In this document: piece by piece, positions 25,064 to 32,204 of the stretch
Layout: every line of letters begins with the position of its first letter
Position numbering within the stretch: position 1 is the first letter of the stretch
Assembly: GCA_900551995.1 (NCBI GenBank)
Contig: URXW01000017.1
Coordinates: 1 to 33,149 of the forward strand
DNA length: 33,149 nucleotides
Direction of reading: 5' to 3'
Source: an uncultured Eubacteriales bacterium
GTDB lineage: Bacteria; Bacillota; Clostridia; Oscillospirales; Oscillospiraceae
The notes under the pieces: model-generated
Databases searched by the model: none
Seen by the model: only the letters and a program-made list of their open reading frames with translations
Told to the model about the DNA's origin: nothing
Translations under genes and position numbers: made by a program

Positions 25064-25288
25064 TCAGTCGCTGGCACCCGTGTGGATGACCTTACCCATG
25101 TTCCACAGCAGTGCCACCTGCCGCGCCGCCTCCAGACGCTGCTCCGGCGTGTGGTACTCGGCGTTGGCGGTCTCCGCGCCGCAGTCCATGCAGCCCACGG
25201 AGAGGCACCAGCCCTGCTCGTCGTGCATAACGCCGCTGCCGCGGCAGATGGGGCAATCCCCCAGCTCAATGTTGAAAATAGGATCCAT
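25064..25288 (-). CDS. Lar-like zinc-ribbon small protein
   Basis: A 74-residue protein with two CxxC pairs, CPIC at 12-15 and CMDC at 33-36. The pattern CPxCxG ... CxxCG followed by a helix ending in ALLWN resembles the Lar family (restriction alleviation protein, zinc ribbon with a final W-N). Lar proteins modulate type I restriction in phages and prophages; no phage or restriction gene is visible here, so that role should not be assumed. The start at 25288 is chosen for its AAGGAGTG site and MDPIFN beginning; the frame is open to 25384. It has its own promoter. Confidence 0.7.
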   Translation of the reverse strand: MDPIFNIELGDCPICRGSGVMHDEQGWCLSVGCMDCGAETANAEYHTPEQRLEAARQVALLWNMGKVIHTGASD

Positions 25289-25325
25289 GTGAACACTCCT
25301 TACAGAATCATGTGCTTGCGGGGCA

Positions 25326-25354
25326 AGCATACCACAGTCCGGGGAAAATGGCAA
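25326..25354 (-). promoter_or_regulatory. Promoter of the Lar-like gene
   Basis: On the minus strand TTGCCA (25349-25354), a 17-base spacer and TATGCT (25326-25331). A CTTGCCCCGCAAG hairpin overlaps the start region. Confidence 0.65.
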
Positions 25355-25390
25355 GCGTCCCTTTTGTTTTTCACCGAAAAGCACCGCAGC

Positions 25391-26104
25391 TCAGCTGTCC
25401 GACCCCTCGCCGGTATCGCCGTGGCGTCTGCACACGGCGCGGTAGATCACGTATCCCATCGCCGCCACCGCCAGCGCGATGGCAAAGGCGATCACGGCGG
25501 CGCGGTAGTTCTGCTCCCCCAGTGCGCTGCCGCCCACGGTAGACGTGACGATGGAGGGCAGCCGCCCCACGGTGGCAATGAGCAGCCATGTGCCCCACGG
25601 CAGATCGGTCAGCCCCGCAAAATAGCAGAGGAGATCCTTGGGCGTGCCGGGGACGGTGAAGATCAGCCAGAAAAGTGCCGTGCGCTTGGGGGAGGTATGC
25701 AGGAGAAAGTGGAGCTTTTCCAGCTTGTCCGCCGGGAAGAACACCTCCACGATGCCCCGTCCCCAGCGGCGCACCAGGGCGAACACCGCCGCGCTGCCCA
25801 GCACCGCGCCGGCGAGACACAGCAGCGTACCCACCCACGCGCCGAAGGCATAGCCGCCGGCGATCTCCAGCGGCTCTCCGGGGATGACCGCCACCACCAC
25901 CTGCAAAAACACCATGGCGGCGTAAGCCAGCGGCCCCCACGCACCGTGGCTGTCCACCCATGCGCGGAACTGCTCCGGCTGCCGGGCAAAGCGGATAATG
26001 GGACGACCCACGAACCACGCCAGTGCAGCCGACAGCAGGACGAATATGACGATCGCCAGTATGGACAACGTTTTTTTCTGCTTGTCGGTGAGAGTCCGCT
26101 TCAC
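25391..26104 (-). CDS. VTT-domain (TVP38/DedA-like) membrane protein
   Basis: A 237-residue integral membrane protein of the TVP38/TMEM64 and DedA-like VTT superfamily, some members of which flip polyprenyl phosphate or phospholipid. It has about five or six hydrophobic segments and the VTT core: the conserved PGEPLEIAGGYAFG re-entrant region, a following glycine-rich helix, then TVPGTPKDLLCYFAGLT and a GRLPSIVTSTVGG segment. The frame is open to an ATG at 26161, but the only good ribosome-binding site (AAGGGAG) is 7 bases before the GTG at 26104, giving a normal basic N-terminus (KRTLTDKQKK). The substrate is not deducible from sequence. Confidence 0.85.
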   Translation of the reverse strand: MKRTLTDKQKKTLSILAIVIFVLLSAALAWFVGRPIIRFARQPEQFRAWVDSHGAWGPLAYAAMVFLQVVVAVIPGEPLEIAGGYAFGAWVGTLLCLAGAVLGSAAVFALVRRWGRGIVEVFFPADKLEKLHFLLHTSPKRTALFWLIFTVPGTPKDLLCYFAGLTDLPWGTWLLIATVGRLPSIVTSTVGGSALGEQNYRAAVIAFAIALAVAAMGYVIYRAVCRRHGDTGEGSDS

Positions 26105-26189
26105 GGGAACACTCCCTTCCTTCGTACTACCAGCAGGATACCACGATTTTACGGGAATCATGTGAACGAACGATTAATCTTTTCTTACA

Positions 26190-26217
26190 AAACGCGAAAC
26201 CCTCGGCGGCACCGAGG
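26190..26217 (-). terminator. Probable terminator after the ClC gene
   Basis: A 6-bp GC stem (26201-26206 with 26212-26217) is followed on the minus strand by a T-rich but interrupted tail (GTTTCGCGTTTTG). A second GC hairpin is at about 26241-26258, nearer the stop codon. The gap 26105-26262 shows no gene. Confidence 0.5.
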
Positions 26218-26262
26218 TCTTCGGGGAAATAATACAGCGTCGGCGGGAGGCTCCCGCAGAGG

Positions 26263-27519
26263 TCACTCCTTGGTGTGGACGTTGATGAACTCCGCCCGCA
26301 GCTTGGAGTAGAGGATCGTCTGGCTGCTGTACAGTCCGCAGTACCCGGAGAGCACGTAGCTCAGGGCGCAGGCGGCGGCAAAATAGACGATACCGGCGGA
26401 GCCGAACAGCTCAATGCTGAGGATAACGGACGCCACGGGGCAGTTCACCGCGCCGCAGAACACCGCCACAAGCCCGATGGCGGCGGCGAACGCCGGCGGC
26501 AGCCCCAGCAGTCCGCCGAACACGCAGCCGAAGGCGGCTCCCACGAAGAAGGAGGGCACCACCTCGCCGCCCTTGAAGCCGCAGCCGATGGTCACGGCGG
26601 TGAACGCCAGCTTCAAAAGCCACGCCCATGCTGCCGCCTCGCCCTCCAGCGCGCGCTGGATCACGTCCATGCCCGCGCCGTTGTAGTCCGTGGTGCCCAG
26701 CAGCAGCGTGGCAGCCACGATGATCCCTCCGCCCACGGCGGCGCGGAGGAAGGGGTCCTTCAGCCACCGGACGGCGGCGTGCTCCACAAGATGCAGCCCC
26801 TTGCAGAATACGATGCTCACCATGGCGCAGCCTATGGCGAGCACCGCCACCAGCCCCAGCGTCGGCCAGTGCAGCTCCGGCATAGCCACGGTGAAGCGGG
26901 TGGGCTCCACGCCCATAAGGAGGGCGATATAGTAGCCCGTAAGGGAGGCGGTGAGGCAGGGCAGCAGCCCCGCGTAGTACAGCACGCCCACACTGATGAC
27001 TTCCAGTGCGAAGATGGTGGCGGTCAGGGGCGTACCGAACAGGGCGGCGAACACGCCGCTCATGCCGCACAGGGTCGCCAGAGGCAGATCTTTCTCCCCC
27101 AGATGCAGCAGCGTACCGGTACGGTAGCCGATGCCGCCGCCGATCTGCAGTGCCGCGCCCTCTCGTCCGGCACTGCCGCCGCACAGGTGGGTAATGACGG
27201 TGGCGACGAAGATCAGGGGCACCAGCAGTGTGGGAACCTTCTTCCCGAAGTGGACGGACTCGATCACGGCGTTGGTGCCCGCCCCCTCCAGGCGGCAGAG
27301 CCGGTACAGCGCAGCGATGATCACGCCGCCCAAGGGCAGCAGGTACAGCACCCACGGGTGCGTCATACGCACGTTGGTGGCGTAGTTGACGCCCAGATGG
27401 AATGCCGCGCCCACAAAGCCGCCTACGCCGCCCACCAGCGCGCCCACCGCCAGCCATTTCAGCAGCGCGGTCACGTACAGGCTCATATGCTGTACTCGCG
27501 CTCTCACCTTGTCCCTCAT
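26263..27519 (-). CDS. ClC-family chloride channel/antiporter
   Basis: A 418-residue membrane protein of the ClC family. The signature GREG lies at 118-121, giving the gating glutamate Glu120 within GGSAGREGAALQIGG. A second helix-cap signature, GCGFKGGEVVPSFFVGAAFG, is in the C-terminal half. The first anion-binding loop is unusual: where typical ClC proteins have GSGIP, this one reads GAGTNAV (79-85), replacing the pore serine. No cytoplasmic CBS domains follow. It could carry chloride or another halide. The start at 27519 has a GTGAGGG site. It has its own strong promoter, with a short hairpin before the ribosome-binding site. Confidence 0.88.
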   Translation of the reverse strand: MRDKVRARVQHMSLYVTALLKWLAVGALVGGVGGFVGAAFHLGVNYATNVRMTHPWVLYLLPLGGVIIAALYRLCRLEGAGTNAVIESVHFGKKVPTLLVPLIFVATVITHLCGGSAGREGAALQIGGGIGYRTGTLLHLGEKDLPLATLCGMSGVFAALFGTPLTATIFALEVISVGVLYYAGLLPCLTASLTGYYIALLMGVEPTRFTVAMPELHWPTLGLVAVLAIGCAMVSIVFCKGLHLVEHAAVRWLKDPFLRAAVGGGIIVAATLLLGTTDYNGAGMDVIQRALEGEAAAWAWLLKLAFTAVTIGCGFKGGEVVPSFFVGAAFGCVFGGLLGLPPAFAAAIGLVAVFCGAVNCPVASVILSIELFGSAGIVYFAAACALSYVLSGYCGLYSSQTILYSKLRAEFINVHTKE

Positions 27520-27538
27520 GCCATCGCCCTCACTTACG

Positions 27539-27558
27539 CGCCGTCCTAAGGGACGGCG
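27539..27558. repeat. Hairpin in the ClC leader
   Basis: CGCCGTCC, loop TAAG, GGACGGCG: a perfect 8-bp stem, about 10 bases upstream of the ClC ribosome-binding site on the minus strand. It could affect translation. On the minus strand no T-run follows. Confidence 0.45.
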
Positions 27559-27591
27559 GCTGTTTTCTTTTGCAGTTTCTTTGCAGCGGCT

Positions 27592-27620
27592 ATTCTACCA
27601 TCTATGTGCTTCCCTGTCAA
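27592..27620 (-). promoter_or_regulatory. Promoter of the ClC gene
   Basis: On the minus strand TTGACA (27615-27620), a 17-base spacer and TAGAAT (27592-27597), leaving a leader of about 65 bases. Confidence 0.8.
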
Positions 27621-27690
27621 ATGACCGTCCGCAGAAGCTCCCGCAGGCTGAAAATCTTTGAGTTTATCTGACTTTTTTTCATTTTTGCTG

Positions 27691-27719
27691 TTGATTCTGC
27701 CGTCTCTTTGCCGTATACT
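27691..27719 (+). promoter_or_regulatory. Promoter of serC
   Basis: TTGATT (27691-27696), a 17-base spacer and TATACT (27714-27719). The leader of about 60 bases ends in an AGGAGG site. Confidence 0.75.
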
Positions 27720-27786
27720 ATAAGTACCGATTGTCAGCGTGCACAAATATGTGCCAGGTGACTATTATGAACAGGAGGAAAACCAA

Positions 27787-28875
27787 ATGAAATACGGTCG
27801 TACTTTCAATTTCTCCGCCGGCCCCGCCATGATGCCGGAGCCCGTGCTGGAGGAGATCCGCGATGAGATGATGAACTACCGCGGCAGCGGTATGTGCGTC
27901 ATGGAGATGAGCCACCGCTCCAAGGTGTTCCAGCAGATCGCGGCGGATGCGGAAGCCGATCTGCGTAAGCTGATGAACATTCCCGACAACTACAAGGTGC
28001 TGTTCATTCAGGGCGGCGGCACGGTGCAGTTCGCCATGGTCGCCATGAACCTGATGAAGAACGGCAAGGCGTGCTATGTGGAGACCGGCGCGTGGTCCAA
28101 GAAGGCGATTGCCGAGGCCAAGAAGTATGGCGAGGTGCAGATCATTGCCTCCTCCGCCGACAAGAATTTCTCCTACATCCCCGATTGCTCCGATCTGGAC
28201 ATTCCCGAGGACGCCGACTACGTCTACATCTGCGAGAACGAGACCATCAACGGCACCACCTGGAACAAGCTGCCCAACACCAAGGGTCATGTGCTGGTGT
28301 CGGATCAGTCCTCCATGTTCCTCTCCCGTCCCTGCAACGTGTCCGACTACGGTCTGATCTGGGCGGGCGTTCAGAAGAACGTGGGCCCCGCCGGCATGGC
28401 AGTCGTGATCATCCGCGACGATCTGATCCGCGACGATCTGGATCCCAAGACCCCCGTCTACCTGAAGTACAAGACCCACGCCGATAACGACAGCATGTAC
28501 AACACCCCCAACTGCTGGGCGATCTACTGCTGCGGCAAGGTGTTCCGCTATCTGCTGGACAACGGCGGTCTGGCGGAGATGGAAAAGCGCAACATCGCCA
28601 AGGCGAAGGTCATCTACGATTTCCTGGACAGCTCCAAGCTGTTCAAGGGTGCCGTGGTGCCTGAGGATCGCAGCCTGATGAACATTCCCTTCGTCACCGG
28701 CGACAAGGATCTGGACACCGCCGTGGTGGCTGCCTCCAAGGAGGCCGGCTTCGACAATCTGAAGGGTCACAAGTCCGTGGGCGGTCTGCGCGCCAGCGTG
28801 TACAACGCCATGCCCATCGAGGGTGCACAGGCTCTGGTGGAGTTCCTGACGAAGTTCGAGGCAGAGCACAAGTAA
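27787..28875 (+). CDS. serC: Phosphoserine aminotransferase
   Basis: Second step of serine biosynthesis: PLP-dependent transamination of 3-phosphohydroxypyruvate with glutamate to phosphoserine; it may also serve PLP synthesis. The 362-residue protein begins MKYGRTFNFSAGPAMMPEPV, typical of SerC. It has the phosphate-site stretch GGGTVQFAMV and the PLP lysine at 197 in AGVQKNVGPAG. The ATG at 27787 has AGGAGG 8 bases upstream; an in-frame GTG at 27739 overlaps the expected 5' leader. It is followed 80 bases later by serA, with a GC hairpin in between. Codons are biased towards CGC and GGT compared with neighbours, as in highly expressed genes. Confidence 0.97.
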   Translation: MKYGRTFNFSAGPAMMPEPVLEEIRDEMMNYRGSGMCVMEMSHRSKVFQQIAADAEADLRKLMNIPDNYKVLFIQGGGTVQFAMVAMNLMKNGKACYVETGAWSKKAIAEAKKYGEVQIIASSADKNFSYIPDCSDLDIPEDADYVYICENETINGTTWNKLPNTKGHVLVSDQSSMFLSRPCNVSDYGLIWAGVQKNVGPAGMAVVIIRDDLIRDDLDPKTPVYLKYKTHADNDSMYNTPNCWAIYCCGKVFRYLLDNGGLAEMEKRNIAKAKVIYDFLDSSKLFKGAVVPEDRSLMNIPFVTGDKDLDTAVVAASKEAGFDNLKGHKSVGGLRASVYNAMPIEGAQALVEFLTKFEAEHK

Positions 28876-28955
28876 AACAGGATCGGAAGGGGGGCGGCGA
28901 TCCCCCTTTCCGTATCATTCTTTTCATAAAACGTCTATTATAAAGGAGAAGTATC

Positions 28956-29861
28956 ATGCGTATTCTGGTTACTGACGGTATGGACAAGACCGCTATGGCG
29001 CAGCTGCGCGAGCTGGGTCACGAGGTGGTGGAGCAGTTCTACGAGCCGGATCAGCTGGGCAAGGCTCTGCGCGATTTCGACGTTGCCGTCGTCCGCTCCA
29101 AGACGAAGGTGCGCGCCAACCACATTGACGAGGCGAAGGGCAGCCGTCTGAAGCTCCTCATCCGCGGCGGCGTGGGCGTGGACAATATCGACGTGGCTTA
29201 CGCCAAGGAAAACGGCATCGACGTGAAGAATACCCCCAACGCCTCCTCCCAGTCCGTGGCAGAGCTGGCGATGGGTCATATGTTCGCCTGCACCCGCTAT
29301 ATCTCTATCGCCGGTCACACCATGCGCGAGGACAAGTGGGAGAAAAAGACCTACGGCAAGGGCATCGAGCTCCAGGGCAAGACGCTGGGTATCGTGGGCT
29401 TCGGCCGCATCGGTCAGCATCTGGGCGTGATGGCGAAGGCCATCGGCATGAACGTTGTCGCCTTTGCGCGTCATCCCAACGCCGCCGTCTCCGAGAAGCT
29501 GGGCATCCCCTATGTAAGCATGGACGAGCTGCTGGCCACCTCCGACTTCATCTCCCTCCACGCTCCCGCCGTGGACGGCGGTGCGCTGGTCAACGAGGCG
29601 AGCATCGCCAAGATGAAGGACGGCGTTGTGATCATCAACACCTCCCGCGGTGCCAACGTGGACGAGGCGGCTCTGCTGGCCGCGCTGGAGTCCGGCAAGG
29701 TGCGCGCTGCCGGTCTGGACGTGTACGCCGACGAGCCCACCTCCAACAAGGCTCTGTACAGCCATCCCATGGTGTCCTGCACGCCCCATATCGGTGCTGC
29801 CACCGTGGAGGCGCAGAAGCGCATCGGCGCGGAGATCGTGGAGATCATCAAGGCCATGTAA
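28956..29861 (+). CDS. serA: D-3-phosphoglycerate dehydrogenase, short form
   Basis: First step of serine biosynthesis: NAD-dependent oxidation of 3-phosphoglycerate. The 301-residue protein has the D-2-hydroxyacid dehydrogenase layout: GGVGVDNID (71-79), the Rossmann loop GFGRIG (148-153), then SLHAP, INTSRGANVDE and TPHIGAAT with the catalytic Arg, Glu and His environment. It ends straight after the substrate domain, without the ACT regulatory domain of longer SerA proteins, so serine feedback through ACT is absent. AAAGGAGAAG precedes the start. The spacer after serC holds two mutually exclusive stems (GGATCG/CGATCC and a GGGGG/CCCCC stem) that may reduce or balance read-through. Confidence 0.95.
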   Translation: MRILVTDGMDKTAMAQLRELGHEVVEQFYEPDQLGKALRDFDVAVVRSKTKVRANHIDEAKGSRLKLLIRGGVGVDNIDVAYAKENGIDVKNTPNASSQSVAELAMGHMFACTRYISIAGHTMREDKWEKKTYGKGIELQGKTLGIVGFGRIGQHLGVMAKAIGMNVVAFARHPNAAVSEKLGIPYVSMDELLATSDFISLHAPAVDGGALVNEASIAKMKDGVVIINTSRGANVDEAALLAALESGKVRAAGLDVYADEPTSNKALYSHPMVSCTPHIGAATVEAQKRIGAEIVEIIKAM

Positions 29862-29880
29862 CTCCGCTCCCAAGAGCATA

Positions 29881-29910
29881 AAAGGAACCGCTCTGTGCGG
29901 TTCCTTTTTT
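29881..29910 (+). terminator. Terminator after serA
   Basis: An 11-bp perfect stem (29881-29891 with 29897-29907, loop TCTGT) ends in a run of T residues to 29910. Confidence 0.9.
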
Positions 29911-29989
29911 CGTCCCGCCGCATCACTGTCCGTTTTTCGGGACACCTCCTCTGGCACAATATAGAAAACGCACAAAGGAGGAACGCGCT

Positions 29990-30088
29990 ATGACAACGAT
30001 TTCTGTGATCTGCACCGTATGCGGGGCGGCGGCACTGAGCCGCGGGATCCTGCGACTGTTGGACGCCATCGGCGGGGACAACCACTAA
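29990..30088 (+). CDS. Candidate 32-residue small protein
   Basis: A short ORF with a strong AAAGGAGG site 8 bases before the ATG, standing alone between the serA terminator and the promoter of the SPT-like operon. The product has a hydrophobic first half with CxxC (Cys8, Cys11: ICTVCGAAALSRGILRLL) and a polar GGDNH end. It could be a small membrane-associated or amphipathic peptide. A TATAGA sequence at about 29960-29965 may be part of a -10 box, but I found no good -35. I recognise no family. Confidence 0.5.
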   Translation: MTTISVICTVCGAAALSRGILRLLDAIGGDNH

Positions 30089-30100
30089 ACGAAGTACCCA

Positions 30101-30129
30101 TTGACAAGGGGGCTTTCTGTCTATATAAT
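30101..30129 (+). promoter_or_regulatory. Consensus promoter of the SPT-like operon
   Basis: A perfect TTGACA (30101-30106), a 17-base spacer and a perfect TATAAT (30124-30129). A fully consensus promoter implies high basal strength, which makes a downstream regulatory element more likely. Confidence 0.9.
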
Positions 30130-30147
30130 ATTTTTATCCTAAAAATA

Positions 30148-30167
30148 CAATGTAATCTTATATATTA
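30148..30167 (+). promoter_or_regulatory. Shared 20-nt leader motif, copy 2
   Basis: CAATGTAATCTTATATATTA matches 18 of 20 positions of 5602-5621. It lies about 12 bases after the expected transcription start and 21 bases before the start codon. The bases after it (TTAGATAGAGAGG) also resemble the second repeat and ribosome-binding region of the other operon (TTAGATGCACAGGAG). Confidence 0.55.
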
Positions 30168-30188
30168 TATTAGATAGAGAGGTAAAAT

Positions 30189-31373
30189 ATGGATATTTTC
30201 GAGAAATGCTACGCCCCCTCTCTGGCAGGTGAGCTGAAGGAGAAGGGCTTGTACCCCTACTTCCACGCACTGCAATCCCGTCAGGACGTAGAGGTGATGA
30301 TGGAGGGCAAGCGGCGCATCATGCTTGGCTCCAACAACTATCTGGGGCTGACCACCGACCCGGAGATCATTGAGGCAGGTATCAAGGCGTTGGAGCAGTA
30401 CGGCACCGGCTGCTCCGGCTCCCGGTTTCTGAACGGTACGCTGGAAATGCACCTTGCGCTGGAGGACGCGCTGGCGCGGTTCCTGCGGAAGCCGGGTGTC
30501 GTCACCTTCGGCACCGGGTTCCAATCCAACGTGGGCATCATCTCCGCGCTGGTAGGACGGCACGATTACGTCATCTGCGACAGGGAGAACCACGCCAGCA
30601 TCTACGCCGGGTGCCAGCTGTCCTACGGCAAAATGCTGCGCTACCGCCACAGCGACATGGCGGATCTGGAGAAATGCCTCCAGCGCGTGCCGGAGACGGC
30701 GGGCGCGCTCGTCGTCACCGACGGCGTGTTCTCCATGGGCGGCGATATTGCCAAGCTGCCGGAGATCTGCGCGCTGGCGAAGAAGTACGGTGCCCGCGTC
30801 ATGGTGGACGACGCCCACGGTCTGGGCGTGCTGGGCGAGGGCGGGCGCGGCACCGCCAGCTACTTCGGTCTGGAGGACGAGGTGGACGTATATATGGGCA
30901 CCTTCTCCAAGTCGCTGGCGTCTCTGGGCGGCTATATGGCGGCGTCGGCGGAGGTGGCGGAGTTTGTGCGTCACACCTCCCGCCCCTTCATCTTCTCCGC
31001 CTCCATCCCCCCTGCCAACTGCGCCACGGCACTGGCAGCTCTGCAAAAGCTGGAAAAGCACCCGGAGCTTCCGGAGCGTCTCCGGGCACTGAGCCTGTAC
31101 GCCCGAAAGGGTCTGACGGAGCGCGGCCTGACCATCCGCCCCTCAGCGTTGGAAGCTCCCACGCCCATCATCCCCATCTACACCTACGAGACGTACCGCA
31201 CCCTGCGCGTGGCGGCGGACATCTATGACCGGGGCGTGTACGTGAACCCCACCCTGCCCCCCGCCACGCCGGAGGGCGAGGCTCTGCTCCGCACCAGCTA
31301 CATGGCGACCCACACGGAAGCCCTGCTGGACGAGGCCATGGACATCATCGGGGAGGTGATGTCCCGTGAGTGA
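30189..31373 (+). CDS. Serine palmitoyltransferase-like alpha-oxoamine synthase
   Basis: PLP enzyme that condenses an amino acid with an acyl-CoA and releases CO2. The 394-residue protein has family residues His135 (DRENHAS, over the PLP ring), the DDAH motif at 207-210 and the PLP lysine at 241. Among family members (KBL with glycine, BioF with alanine, SPT with serine) its features fit bacterial SPT best: LYPYF near the N-terminus, YGTGCSGSRFLNGTLEMH at 71-88, GTFSKSLASLGGYMA around the PLP lysine and FIFSASIPPA later. No biotin gene is nearby, which argues against BioF. It overlaps a short-chain reductase by 8 bases and follows serC-serA. Predicted product: a 3-ketosphinganine. KBL-like activity is not excluded. 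Confidence 0.8.
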   Translation: MDIFEKCYAPSLAGELKEKGLYPYFHALQSRQDVEVMMEGKRRIMLGSNNYLGLTTDPEIIEAGIKALEQYGTGCSGSRFLNGTLEMHLALEDALARFLRKPGVVTFGTGFQSNVGIISALVGRHDYVICDRENHASIYAGCQLSYGKMLRYRHSDMADLEKCLQRVPETAGALVVTDGVFSMGGDIAKLPEICALAKKYGARVMVDDAHGLGVLGEGGRGTASYFGLEDEVDVYMGTFSKSLASLGGYMAASAEVAEFVRHTSRPFIFSASIPPANCATALAALQKLEKHPELPERLRALSLYARKGLTERGLTIRPSALEAPTPIIPIYTYETYRTLRVAADIYDRGVYVNPTLPPATPEGEALLRTSYMATHTEALLDEAMDIIGEVMSRE

Positions 31374-32166
31374 GCGCAGGGTCGCCATCGTCACCGGCGG
31401 CACCTCCGGCATCGGCAAGGCCACTGCCCTTGCCCTGCGTCATGCGGGCTGCACCGTGTACGAGCTGTCCCGCCGCGCCGAGGGCACGGAGGGTCTGCAC
31501 CACATCTCCGCCGACGTGACCGACGAGCACGCCGTCCGCGATGCCGTAGCGCAGGTCATGGCGGCGGAGGGACATATCGACATTCTGGTGAATAACGCGG
31601 GCTTCGGCATCTCCGGTGCCATCGAGTGCACGGAGACGGAGGACGCCAAGAAGCTGTTCGACGTGAACTTCTTCGGCATGGTGAACATGAACCGCGCCGT
31701 GGTGCCCCTTATGCGGCAGGCAGGACGCGGGCGCATCGTGAACCTCAGCTCCGTTGCCGCGCCGGTGCCCATCCCCTTCCAGGCGTACTACTCCGCCACC
31801 AAGGCGGCGGTGAACGCCTACTCCATGGCGTTGGCGAATGAGCTGCGCCCCTTCGGTGTCACCGTCTGCGCCGTCATGCCCGGCGACATCCGCACAGGCT
31901 TCACCGCTGCGCGGAAGAAGATCGTCACCGGCGACGACATCTACCACGGGCGTATCAGCCGCTCCGTCCAGCGCATGGAGCACGACGAGGAGACGGGCAT
32001 GGAGCCCGCCAAGGCGGGCGCGTACATCGCCTCCGTCGCCCTGCGGGACGGCAGCCGCCACCCGCTGTACGCCATCCGCTTCGACTACAAATTCTTCACG
32101 TTTCTGGCAAAGGTGCTGCCCGCCCGGTTTCTGAACTGGCTCATCTACTGCCTGTACGGAAAGTAA
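31366..32166 (+). CDS. Short-chain dehydrogenase, candidate 3-ketosphinganine reductase
   Basis: A 266-residue NAD(P)H-dependent oxidoreductase of the classical SDR type: cofactor loop TGGTSGIG (10-17), NNAG (76-79), catalytic Ser128/129, Tyr142 and Lys146 in YSATK, and an NVNFFG-like helix before them. The C-terminal 20 residues are hydrophobic (FLAKVLPARFLNWLIYCLYG), suggesting peripheral membrane attachment, which would suit a lipid-like substrate. It starts inside the end of the SPT-like gene, with GGAGGTGATG just upstream, so the two are translationally coupled. By position it could be a 3-ketodihydrosphingosine reductase acting on the product of the first enzyme. SDR specificity is hard to read, so this role is inferred mainly from context. 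Confidence 0.85.
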   Translation: MSERRVAIVTGGTSGIGKATALALRHAGCTVYELSRRAEGTEGLHHISADVTDEHAVRDAVAQVMAAEGHIDILVNNAGFGISGAIECTETEDAKKLFDVNFFGMVNMNRAVVPLMRQAGRGRIVNLSSVAAPVPIPFQAYYSATKAAVNAYSMALANELRPFGVTVCAVMPGDIRTGFTAARKKIVTGDDIYHGRISRSVQRMEHDEETGMEPAKAGAYIASVALRDGSRHPLYAIRFDYKFFTFLAKVLPARFLNWLIYCLYGK

Positions 32167-32170
32167 GCGA

Positions 32171-32200
32171 AAAAAAGACCGCCCGTGGGCGGTCTTTTTT
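32171..32200. terminator. Bidirectional terminator between the SDR gene and proC
   Basis: A perfect stem of 13 pairs (32171-32183 with 32188-32200) has A- and T-runs at its base on both sides, between converging genes. Confidence 0.9.
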
Positions 32201-32204
32201 TCGT

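Noticed and set aside
27500..27532. Fluoride riboswitch before the ClC gene
   Set aside because: GGGCGATGGCATG resembles the start of the crcB motif, but it overlaps the ribosome-binding site and start codon and the remaining conserved parts are absent.
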